Source: Flagellimonas sp. S3867
GTDB lineage: Bacteria > Bacteroidota > Bacteroidia > Flavobacteriales > Flavobacteriaceae
DNA: 64,000 nt
Direction of reading: 5' to 3'
Assembly (NCBI RefSeq): GCF_014698935.1
Contig: NZ_JACVMN010000001.1
Location: 1,240,001 to 1,304,000, forward strand
The first letter of the stretch is position 1; each line of letters starts with the position of its first letter. Below the pieces are notes generated by a model. That model was not told where the DNA came from, made no database searches, and saw only the letters and a program-made list of their open reading frames with translations. Shown one piece after another: positions 1 through 7,777 of the stretch. A program made the position numbers and the translations under genes.

Positions 1-23
1 TAACCAAAAAAATTAATTTAGCT

Positions 24-51
24 AAACGACAGTCATTTATGGCTGTCGTTT
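24..51 (+). terminator. Intrinsic terminator of a gene left of the window
   Basis: A perfect 9-bp inverted repeat (arms 24-32 and 43-51, loop of 10) ends in a run of T. It reads as a rho-independent terminator for a rightward gene whose body lies outside the window. Confidence 0.75.
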
Positions 52-163
52 TTGATTATAACAAAAACATATTTAGATTTACAGATTAAACTCCCCATAT
101 TAAGGTATTTTTGCTACCATCTTTTATAGATTTTGTAGCAGAAGCACAACCCAAGCGCAGCCC

Positions 164-1381
164 ATGAAAATTCCTTTTGAGGATAAATATCATTTTCAAG
201 ACAAAATCGATTTGGTACTTAAGGTAAACTATAGTTCTTCTTTCATTGCGATAATTTTTGGGTTGGTATGTCTATTTTTTTTAGACATCAAGGAAATTAT
301 TCCCTATACTTTTTTTGGTTACGCCCTATTGAATCTGCTCAATACGGTATTGTATACCAGACATAAAAATCTTATTCTTTGCTATAACATCACCTCCATT
401 GTATCAATGGTCGGGGCAACCATCATAACCCTTTATAGTGGCGGCATACAGAGTCCATTTCTTTTTGTTCTGGCAATTGTGGTTTTCTCGGGATATGTAA
501 TTACCATGGTTTACGGGCAAGTATATCTGGTTATAAACCTATTCGTCATTGCCGTATTATTTATTTATGATTTAGGAGATTATAAAATTTCCCAGAATCT
601 TGTCCCAGAATCTTCTAAGAGCTGGTTCGCGTTGGGAAGTGCCCTATATGCAGTTTATTTATTAGGTGTGGTTTTGGGTAAAAATTTGCTCAAGGCCCAT
701 CATAAACTATATAAGTCCCGTAGCGAGATACAAGAACGTATAGATGAAAAGGAAACGCTTCTAAAAGAAGTCCACCATAGGGTGAAAAACAATTTACAAA
801 CCGTTTCCAGCCTATTGAGCCTGCAATCAAGAACCGTTGCTGATGAAAAAATCAGCAGTATCATCAAGAGTAGTCAAAATAGGGTGGTTTCTATGGCCAT
901 GGTTCACGAAATGCTCTATAAGCGGGACGATTATCTATCCAAAATAGAGGTTAGAACCTATGTTAAAGAACTTACAGAATATTTGGTGCGATCTGTAAAG
1001 GGCAATACCAATAAGATTAAGGTCGATCTGCATATTGAGGAAAGTAAATTGAGTATCGACACTGTAATTCCACTTGGATTGATCATTAATGAAACCATTA
1101 CCAATGCTTTAAAATATGGTATCTCGGAAGATCAAGGTGGAGAAATCACCATCTCACTCAAAAGTCTAGCTGAAAACCGTTACGAACTCTATTTAGGTGA
1201 TAATGGTATAGGATATTCAGAAAACTTTGATCCCAAAAACGCAAAATCCCTTGGACTAAAGTTAATTTATAACCTTACACGACAGCTTCGCGGAACCATT
1301 GCAAGGGATTTATCCAAAAAGGGTACCTATTATCGAATTGAGTTTGAAGAAATTGTGGAAGATTTCAACGCTATCGATTAA
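164..1381 (+). CDS. Membrane sensor histidine kinase, HisKA_2 type
   Basis: A 405-residue protein. Residues 22-175 are mostly hydrophobic and form several membrane helices with no obvious extracytoplasmic domain. A short coiled linker (about 180-200) leads to the dimerisation/phosphoacceptor segment EVHHRVKNN; His205 is the likely phosphorylated residue by analogy with HisKA_2 kinases. The ATPase domain follows, with an N-box (NETITNALKYG) and a G-box (GDNGIGY). The kinase would autophosphorylate and pass phosphate to a response regulator, but no regulator gene is adjacent, so the partner is unknown. The signal is also unknown; the membrane domain itself may sense it. The start ATG is the first in frame and fits the hydrophobic N-terminus. 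Confidence 0.9.
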   Translation: MKIPFEDKYHFQDKIDLVLKVNYSSSFIAIIFGLVCLFFLDIKEIIPYTFFGYALLNLLNTVLYTRHKNLILCYNITSIVSMVGATIITLYSGGIQSPFLFVLAIVVFSGYVITMVYGQVYLVINLFVIAVLFIYDLGDYKISQNLVPESSKSWFALGSALYAVYLLGVVLGKNLLKAHHKLYKSRSEIQERIDEKETLLKEVHHRVKNNLQTVSSLLSLQSRTVADEKISSIIKSSQNRVVSMAMVHEMLYKRDDYLSKIEVRTYVKELTEYLVRSVKGNTNKIKVDLHIEESKLSIDTVIPLGLIINETITNALKYGISEDQGGEITISLKSLAENRYELYLGDNGIGYSENFDPKNAKSLGLKLIYNLTRQLRGTIARDLSKKGTYYRIEFEEIVEDFNAID

Positions 1382-1422
1382 AGCTTTTCCTATCTTTAAC
1401 CGACTAACAAATTTTTCATCTA

Positions 1423-3936
1423 ATGCTCAAAAAACTGCTTTTGGCAGCACTATTTCTAAGTGCTCCACTTTCCGCACAAGATTATTTCTATAAAAAATTC
1501 CACCCTTTTAATTCAAACATTCCTTCTCCCCAAGAATTCTTGGGCCATGGTATTGGTGAAAAGCACACGCGACATGATTTAATCGTCAGTTACCTCACCA
1601 AGCTTTCAGAACTTTCAGATAGAGCCAGTATTCATGAATATGGAAGAACACATGAAGGAAGAAAACTGGTCATTTTAACAGTCACAACACCAGAAAACCT
1701 AAAAAATTTAGGTCAATTAAAAGCAAGGCACCTTCAATTCACGGATCCATCACAAAATCCGACCAATTATGACGAAACACCCATTTTTGTCAATTTGGGT
1801 TACAATGTCCACGGTAATGAACCTTCTAGTTCTGAAGCTGCAATGCTCACTGCATATACATTGGTAGCTTCGAACAATCCAGAGGTACTAAATTATTTGA
1901 ACAAAGGTGTAATTTTCATTGACCCGACCATAAATCCGGATGGCAGGGATAGGCATACCCATTGGGCAAATATGTACCAAGGAAATCCTTTGGTTGCAGA
2001 CCCGCAAGACGCCGAACATAACGAGTATTGGCCAAGAGGAAGAACCAACCATTATTGGTTCGATTTAAACCGTGACTGGCTATTGGGAATAAATCCAGAA
2101 AGCCGAGGCAAATTGGCATGGTATCACGAGTGGTATCCCAATGTTGTGACTGACTTTCATGAAATGGGCACACAAAGCTCGTACTTCTTTGAACCAATGA
2201 AGGACAATGGATCCTTGAACCCTATCATGCCTAAAGAAAACTATATTGACCTCAACAACCTGTTCGGAGATTACTTTGCAAAGGCATTGGATAGCATTGG
2301 GTCGTTTTACTTTACCAAAGAAGCGTTTGATGGCACCTATCCTGGTTATGGCTCTTCTTACCCTGATCTTCAAGGTGGTTTGGGGTTATTGTTCGAGCAA
2401 GCAAGTTCACGGGGGCATAAACAGACCACAGATTTCGGTGAAATCACTTTTCAATTTACCATTCGAAATCAGTATTTGTCCAGCATCACCACAATAAAGG
2501 CAGCAGTTGAAAATAAGGCCCTATTAAGAAAATATCAGCAAGATTTCTTTAAAAGCGCGTTAGGGAATGCCTCCAAAAGTAGAATAAGAGGTTATTCCTT
2601 TAGAGACAATCACGATCCAAATCGGGTAAAAGCTTTTATTGACAAGTTATTGCTGCACAAAATTGACGTGTACAAATCTGGAAACGAATTTGTAGTACCA
2701 ACAAGGCAACCGCAGTATCGGATGGTTCAGAGCATGTTCGAAACCTATGAAAAATATCGTGACAGTGTCTATTACGATGCCTCCGCCTGGTCTGTGGCCA
2801 ATTTTTACAATATGAAGTACAAACCGGTGACCTCCCTAAATCTTGGTGAGAAAATCACATCGGTCGACAATTTGGTGAAACCGATATCGGTTCAAAAGTC
2901 CAACTATGCCTACATCATCGATTATGACGATTACAATGCAGTAGCAGCTTTGAACTATCTGCAATCCAAAGGATTGGTGGTTTCTAGCTCGTTTAAACCC
3001 TTTACCGCCAAAACCAATTCAGGAAACAAGAGTTTTAACTACGGTGCATTGGTGGTTCCTGTAAGTCTTCAAAAAAAGAACGTGGATGAAGTCTTCAAAA
3101 GAGTCCAAGAAGCACAGCAGAAATTCCAGGTCCCCGTATTTGCAACCAATTCTGGCTATAACATAAAGGGTATTGATTTGGGAAGTAGATATGTTTCCGC
3201 TGTAAAAAAACCAAAGGCTGCCATGATCATTGGTAACGGTATCCGCTCTTATGAAGCAGGAGAAGTTTGGCATTTGTTAGATACCAGAGTACACATGCCC
3301 ATTACCAAAATCCCGATGAGAAATCTCGGTTGGGTCAATCTGGATAAATATAATACGTTGGTGATGGTTTCAGGTAGTTATGATTTCAACAAAAAACAGC
3401 AAGAAAAGATAAAAACATGGGTAGGTAAGGGCAATACTTTGATTACCATAGGAACCGTATCCAAATGGGTTATCGATAAAAAATTGATCGAAGAAAAACT
3501 GACCGAAAAAGAAAAGGATACCACTGAGGTCACTCAAAGAAAACCCTATGTTAATGCTCCTGAAAATTTGGGTAAGGAAAGAGTCGGCGGGGTAATTTTA
3601 AAAGTTGATTTGGATATAACCCATCCACTAGCCTTTGGCTATCGGGATGATTCAATTCCGGTGTATAAAAACAATACCGTTTGGCTTTCTCCCAGTAAAA
3701 ATGCATATGCCACGGTGGCCAAATATGCCAAAAACCCTCATATCGATGGTTTTCTCACTAAGAAAAACATGGAGGAAAAGCTCAAACCTTCTGCATCACT
3801 TATTGTTAGTAAGTTGGGAAGTGGCAGAGTGGTACTCTTTGCGGACAATCCCAATTTTAGGGGGTCGTGGTATGGCACCAATAGATTGTTCTTAAATGCC
3901 TTGTTTTTAGGTGATAAAATTAGAATTCCAGAATAA
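1423..3936 (+). CDS. Exported M14-family zinc carboxypeptidase
   Basis: An 837-residue protein with a signal peptide (about residues 1-19, ending SAQ). The M14 peptidase fold is shown by the zinc ligands His130 and Glu133 (HGNEP), the DPxxNPDG and NRDW segments, a third ligand His246 in DFHEMG, and a candidate catalytic Glu325 in LFEQASSRG. The C-terminal half (about 400-837) resembles a glutamine-amidotransferase-like domain, with IIGNGIRSYEAGEVWH and a last block RVVLFADNPNFRG. It probably trims peptides in the periplasm or outside the cell. It is followed 8 nt later by an amidohydrolase, so the two are probably co-transcribed. A close paralogue sits at 61151-63670. Confidence 0.92.
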   Translation: MLKKLLLAALFLSAPLSAQDYFYKKFHPFNSNIPSPQEFLGHGIGEKHTRHDLIVSYLTKLSELSDRASIHEYGRTHEGRKLVILTVTTPENLKNLGQLKARHLQFTDPSQNPTNYDETPIFVNLGYNVHGNEPSSSEAAMLTAYTLVASNNPEVLNYLNKGVIFIDPTINPDGRDRHTHWANMYQGNPLVADPQDAEHNEYWPRGRTNHYWFDLNRDWLLGINPESRGKLAWYHEWYPNVVTDFHEMGTQSSYFFEPMKDNGSLNPIMPKENYIDLNNLFGDYFAKALDSIGSFYFTKEAFDGTYPGYGSSYPDLQGGLGLLFEQASSRGHKQTTDFGEITFQFTIRNQYLSSITTIKAAVENKALLRKYQQDFFKSALGNASKSRIRGYSFRDNHDPNRVKAFIDKLLLHKIDVYKSGNEFVVPTRQPQYRMVQSMFETYEKYRDSVYYDASAWSVANFYNMKYKPVTSLNLGEKITSVDNLVKPISVQKSNYAYIIDYDDYNAVAALNYLQSKGLVVSSSFKPFTAKTNSGNKSFNYGALVVPVSLQKKNVDEVFKRVQEAQQKFQVPVFATNSGYNIKGIDLGSRYVSAVKKPKAAMIIGNGIRSYEAGEVWHLLDTRVHMPITKIPMRNLGWVNLDKYNTLVMVSGSYDFNKKQQEKIKTWVGKGNTLITIGTVSKWVIDKKLIEEKLTEKEKDTTEVTQRKPYVNAPENLGKERVGGVILKVDLDITHPLAFGYRDDSIPVYKNNTVWLSPSKNAYATVAKYAKNPHIDGFLTKKNMEEKLKPSASLIVSKLGSGRVVLFADNPNFRGSWYGTNRLFLNALFLGDKIRIPE

Positions 3937-3944
3937 CCAGCATT

Positions 3945-5522
3945 ATGAAAAAACTATTATTCCTTGTAGTCTTGTTCCAATTATCTTTTGGTTTTGGGCA
4001 AGAAAACCTTAGTGAAGGACCATTTTCTCAACTCATTATTAGAGGAGTAACATTGATCAATGGAAATGGAGCCCCTCCCCGTGGACCAGTGGACATTGTG
4101 GTAGAGAAAAACAAAATCACGAAAATTCAAGTAGTGGGCTATCCAGGAGTCAAAATTGACAATTCCAAACGACCTCAACTCAAACCCGGTGGCAAAGAAT
4201 TGAATTGCGAAGGTATGTACCTTCTTCCTGGATTTGTTGATATGCATGGGCATATTGGTGGCATTGGGCAAGGTGCAGAGGCCGATTATGTGTTCAAACT
4301 ATGGATGGCGCATGGCATTACCACAGTCAGGGAACCTGCTGGGCGCGGTGTGGACTGGACATTGGACTTGAAACGACAAAGTAAAAAAAATGAGATTATC
4401 GCACCCAGAATATTGGCTTATACAGCCTTTGGACAAAAATCAAGCGGTTTTAATCCCTTGAACGATGCCCCAATCAGTACACCTGAACAAGCCAGAAAAT
4501 GGGTTCGTGCCAATGCCGAACGTGGAGCCGATGGTATTAAATTCTTTGGCGCCCCTCCGGAAATTATGGCGGCAGCTTTGGATGAAAATAAAAAATTAGG
4601 TTTGCGTTCTGCCTGTCACCATGCACAATTGGATGTCGCCCGATGGAACGTATTGCACTCCGCACGGGCCGGATTGACCAGCATGGAGCACTGGTATGGG
4701 CTTCCAGAAGCGTTATTTGAAGATAGAACGGTACAAGATTATCCCTTGGATTACAACTATCAAAATGAACAGCATCGGTTTGAAGAAGCCGGCAAACTGT
4801 GGAAACAGGCCGCTAAACCATATTCCGAACACTGGAACAAGGTCATGGATGAATTGATCAGTCTGGATTTCACTTTGGACCCCACGTTCAATATTTATGA
4901 AGCAAGTCGGGATTTGCACAGAGCACGGCGCGCTGAATGGCATGAAGATTACACCTTACCTTCTTTATGGGATTTCTATCAGCCCAGCAAAATTTCGCAT
5001 GGTTCCTATTGGCACGACTGGGGCACAGAACAAGAAGTGGCTTGGCGTGAGAATTACAAATTATGGATGACTTTTGTAAACGAATACAAGAACAGAGGAG
5101 GCAGAGTGACAACAGGGTCAGATTCTGGGTTTATATTTCAATTGTATGGCTTCGCCTATATCCGGGAGATGGAACTTTTAAGAGAGGCTGGTTTTCATCC
5201 CTTGGAAATCATTCGTTCAGCCACATTAAATGGCGCTGAGGCATTGGGAATGGATAATAAAATTGGTACAGTAGCGGTCGGCAAGCTTGCCGACTTTGTA
5301 GTCGTTTCCGAAAACCCACTAAAAAACCTCAAGGTACTTTATGGTACCGGAGCAATCAAACTAACGGATGACAATGAGGTTGTCCGCGTGGGAGGTGTCA
5401 CCTATACCATTAAAGATGGAATTATTTATGACGCGAAGGCACTTTTGCAGGACGTAAAGAAAACAGTACAGCAACAGAAACAAAAATTAAACTACAAAAT
5501 AAAGCAACCGGGATCAGAATAG
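3945..5522 (+). CDS. Exported metal-dependent amidohydrolase
   Basis: A 525-residue protein with an N-terminal signal peptide (cleavage near residue 19). The amidohydrolase metal site is visible: HGH at residues 101-103, Lys199 in DGIKFF (position of the carboxylated lysine in subtype I enzymes), His225/226, His249 and the Asp of TTGSDSG near residue 395. The C-terminal ADFVV segment is typical of the composite beta-sandwich. Substrate is not predictable; in the family such enzymes cut dipeptides (prolidase-like), cyclic amides and related bonds. The 8-nt gap to the M14 peptidase suggests an operon in which carboxypeptidase products are processed further. The C-terminus is lysine- and glutamine-rich. 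Confidence 0.9.
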   Translation: MKKLLFLVVLFQLSFGFGQENLSEGPFSQLIIRGVTLINGNGAPPRGPVDIVVEKNKITKIQVVGYPGVKIDNSKRPQLKPGGKELNCEGMYLLPGFVDMHGHIGGIGQGAEADYVFKLWMAHGITTVREPAGRGVDWTLDLKRQSKKNEIIAPRILAYTAFGQKSSGFNPLNDAPISTPEQARKWVRANAERGADGIKFFGAPPEIMAAALDENKKLGLRSACHHAQLDVARWNVLHSARAGLTSMEHWYGLPEALFEDRTVQDYPLDYNYQNEQHRFEEAGKLWKQAAKPYSEHWNKVMDELISLDFTLDPTFNIYEASRDLHRARRAEWHEDYTLPSLWDFYQPSKISHGSYWHDWGTEQEVAWRENYKLWMTFVNEYKNRGGRVTTGSDSGFIFQLYGFAYIREMELLREAGFHPLEIIRSATLNGAEALGMDNKIGTVAVGKLADFVVVSENPLKNLKVLYGTGAIKLTDDNEVVRVGGVTYTIKDGIIYDAKALLQDVKKTVQQQKQKLNYKIKQPGSE

Positions 5523-5599
5523 TTGATATCATAACAAAAGGTTTGGGATTAAATTTGAGGTTTGGGGTGTAAAGTTGTATAGCCAATAATTTTTTTGAC

Positions 5600-5704
5600 C
5601 TATTCACGCGGATTTTGTTTTTTTCGCAACGAGAAAGCAATCGAAGCAATAACAAATGCCGTGCTAAAGAATACTGCAAGCGGTATGGCAATTCCCATAA
5701 TCAT
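5600..5704 (-). CDS. Putative 34-residue single-span membrane peptide
   Basis: A short frame starts with ATG at 5704, two bases after the TAA of the secreted protein gene at 5707-5943, on the same strand. Its product begins MIMGIAIPLAVFF, forms one hydrophobic helix of about 24 residues and ends in a positively charged tail (SLRKKQNPRE), so the tail should face the cytoplasm. The tight spacing suggests translational coupling to the upstream gene. No known family is recognised. The helix-plus-basic-tail pattern and the position support a real gene, but so short a frame could occur by chance. Confidence 0.5.
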   Translation of the reverse strand: MIMGIAIPLAVFFSTAFVIASIAFSLRKKQNPRE

Positions 5705-5706
5705 GA

Positions 5707-5943
5707 TTAAGCTAATTTAGATTTGTTTCTTTTTGTTCTAAAAGAAAGCTCTTTTTTAATTCTAGAGTTTTTGAATTTGTACAATCTAGCAACTTTGATT
5801 TCCTTTTTGGTCTCTTCTTGAATCGTAATATCCAATTCAACACCAACAGTTGTAGTTTCAATTTTCACTTCTTTAGAAGCGTCTTGGGCCATTGCTAAAG
5901 TTCCGAAGAAGATTACTGCGATAAGGGTTAAAATTGCTTTCAT
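5707..5943 (-). CDS. Small secreted protein of unknown function
   Basis: A 78-residue protein with a clear signal peptide (MKAILTLIAVIFFGTLAMAQ, cleaved near residue 20). The mature part is about 58 residues, with a KVEIETTTVGVEL-like acidic first half and a strongly basic C-terminus (many K/R). Proteins of this size and layout are common in Flavobacteriaceae but have no assigned role. It is the first gene of a probable two-gene unit with the 34-residue membrane peptide. Confidence 0.75.
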   Translation of the reverse strand: MKAILTLIAVIFFGTLAMAQDASKEVKIETTTVGVELDITIQEETKKEIKVARLYKFKNSRIKKELSFRTKRNKSKLA

Positions 5944-6268
5944 GACTTGGGTTGTTTTTACATTGTAAATCTACCCTCGTCCGGTACCTGACCCGGATTT
6001 ATCTCGCTTAACGCCCTTTTTTTTTCGGTGTGGGAACTTTTTTCGGCTGAAGTGCATTTTATCCTCGATAAACGTTTTTAGGATAAAAAACATGCTGTCG
6101 ATTCCACGTGCATTTCATCGATTTTTGCAGCACTGGCCTTTGATACAGCTTGTGCATTTGGTCTGGTTTTTTGGTAAGGACATCGACTGAACATTTTGTT
6201 TTGAACCTATAGATTTTATAACTTCAATACATTTTCCGTCACATTGGAACATTTTTAAACCACAAATC
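5944..6268. other. 325-bp intergenic region between divergent genes
   Basis: This is the only stretch over 300 bp without a gene. It must carry promoters for the leftward small secreted protein and the rightward hydrolase. Visible structure: an 8-bp inverted repeat TTTTATCC (6057-6064) / GGATAAAA (6081-6088), and three direct copies of GTGCATTT at 6052, 6108 and 6152. On the minus strand TAGATTTA lies about 30 nt upstream of the start at 5943 and resembles a Bacteroidota -7 box (TAnnTTTG) with one mismatch. No RNA gene or coding frame was recognised. Confidence 0.5.
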
Positions 6269-6952
6269 ATGAAAATTACGTTCTTGGGTCATGCCACCCT
6301 TTTTATCGAAACAGAAAACACCAAGCTAATTGTAGATCCTTTTATCAGTGGAAACAGTTTGGCAGCTCATATTGATATGAATGCGTTAAAGGCGGACTAT
6401 ATTCTAATTACCCATGGGCATCAAGATCACGTCTTGGATGTAGAAACTATTGCCAAAAACAACCCAGAGGCGCTTTTAATCTCTAACTATGAAATTGTGG
6501 AGTGGTTTAGCACCAAGGGAATAAATGGTCACCCGTTGAACCATGGCGGAAAGTTTAAATTCGATTTTGGAACTCTAAAATATGTAAATGCCATACATTC
6601 CAGCATACTACCCGATGGTTCCTATGGTGGAAATCCAGGTGGATTTGTATTGACAACTCCTTCCAAATGTGTTTACATAGCCGGAGATACCGCATTGACC
6701 CTTGATATGAAATTGATTCCTGAAACCTGTCCCCCATTGGATTTGGCCATATTTCCTATCGGAGACAATTTCACCATGGGTTATGAAGATGCCTCAATTG
6801 CCAGTGATTTTGTGAATTGCAGCAAGGTGCTGGGTTATCATTATGACACCTTCCCTCCTATTAAGCTGGACAGAGCCAAAGCACAATCCCATTTTAGATC
6901 CAAAGGAAAGGAGTTGATATTGTTGGATATAGGGTCCGCCATATCTATTTGA
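6269..6952 (+). CDS. UPF0173 family metallo-beta-lactamase-fold hydrolase
   Basis: A 227-residue cytosolic protein that starts MKITFLGHATLFIE, as in the UPF0173 family of metal-dependent hydrolases. The zinc-binding motif HGHQDH (HxHxDH) lies near residues 49-54, and further metal ligands are likely in AGDTAL and in GYHYDTFPP near the C-terminus. Length matches the family (about 225-230). The physiological substrate is not established for this family. Confidence 0.88.
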   Translation: MKITFLGHATLFIETENTKLIVDPFISGNSLAAHIDMNALKADYILITHGHQDHVLDVETIAKNNPEALLISNYEIVEWFSTKGINGHPLNHGGKFKFDFGTLKYVNAIHSSILPDGSYGGNPGGFVLTTPSKCVYIAGDTALTLDMKLIPETCPPLDLAIFPIGDNFTMGYEDASIASDFVNCSKVLGYHYDTFPPIKLDRAKAQSHFRSKGKELILLDIGSAISI

Positions 6953-7016
6953 TAAAATTATTTTTCCTAGTAGTAATACATTATATTTCCATGCGACAAA
7001 GCATAAAAACAAAGTA

Positions 7017-7691
7017 GTGAGAAGCTTATTTATACTGTTGATTTTATCCACATCCTTCGGATGTCAATCCAAAACTCCCAAAGTTCAACCAACGGTTGCC
7101 GAACATAAACCTGTAGAAAAGGTAATTCTGTCTTCAGAAGAACTGCAAGAATATGAAACCGCTTACTTTGCCAGCGGCTGTTTTTGGTGTGTTGAAGCCA
7201 TTTTTGAAAGCGTAAAAGGGGTTAAAGAGGTATATTCTGGCTACTCCGGAGGGCCGGAAAAGAACCCTACCTATCAAGATGTAGCTTATGGAAAAACAGG
7301 ACATGCAGAGGCTGTAGAGGTATTTTATGATCCAGAGGTAATTTCCTTTACTCAGTTGGTCCAGGTATTCTTTGGTTCTCACGATCCTACTTCGTTGAAC
7401 CGACAAGGACCAGATCGTGGTGCACAATATCGTTCGGTAGCTTTTTATAAAAATGATGCGCAAAAGAAAATCATCACGGATTATATCTCCCTTCTAGAAT
7501 CCAAAAATGTTTATGATAGGCCCATTGTGACTCAGGTGACAGCATTTGATGTTTTTTATAAGGCAGAGGAATATCATCAGGATTACGAAAGAAAAAATCC
7601 TTATAATTCCTATATCAGAAATGTATCAATACCTCGATTGAATCGATTTAAAGAAAATTTCAAGTCGTATGTAAAGGAAAAATCACACTAA
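7017..7691 (+). CDS. msrA: Lipoprotein peptide-methionine (S)-S-oxide reductase
   Basis: A 224-residue MsrA with catalytic Cys55 in GCFWC and the family blocks SGYSGG, DPTSLNRQGPDRGAQYRS and AEEYHQDY. It reduces methionine-S-sulfoxide in oxidised proteins. Unlike cytosolic MsrA it begins with a lipoprotein signal (lipobox ending at Cys16, SFGC), so it should act in the envelope; Gln at position +2 is compatible with outer-membrane sorting. The start is GTG at 7017: an ATG at 6991 lies in another frame and runs into TAG, and no in-frame ATG precedes the signal sequence. The stop codon falls within a hairpin (7682-7699). Confidence 0.93.
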   Translation: MRSLFILLILSTSFGCQSKTPKVQPTVAEHKPVEKVILSSEELQEYETAYFASGCFWCVEAIFESVKGVKEVYSGYSGGPEKNPTYQDVAYGKTGHAEAVEVFYDPEVISFTQLVQVFFGSHDPTSLNRQGPDRGAQYRSVAFYKNDAQKKIITDYISLLESKNVYDRPIVTQVTAFDVFYKAEEYHQDYERKNPYNSYIRNVSIPRLNRFKENFKSYVKEKSH

Positions 7692-7699
7692 AGTGTGAT
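7682..7699 (-). terminator. Hairpin over the msrA stop codon
   Basis: ATCACACT (7682-7689) and AGTGTGAT (7692-7699) form an 8-bp stem with a two-base loop. Read on the minus strand the stem is followed by five T, so it could terminate the leftward ECF sigma operon ending at 7778. On the plus strand the stop TAA of msrA spans the stem-loop junction and no T-run follows. Confidence 0.55.
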
Positions 7700-7777
7700 G
7701 GATTAAGAAAGCTACTTGAGGAGTAATTTGTAGGAAGAAAGAAAAGTTAATGGGACTTACATACTGGCATAATTGTG

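Noticed and set aside
70..90. A TATTTAGAT half-site in the leader of the histidine kinase gene, like the 47.9-50.7 kb operators.
   Set aside because: The right arm (CAGATTAAA) does not match the TAAATA pattern, so only half a site is present.
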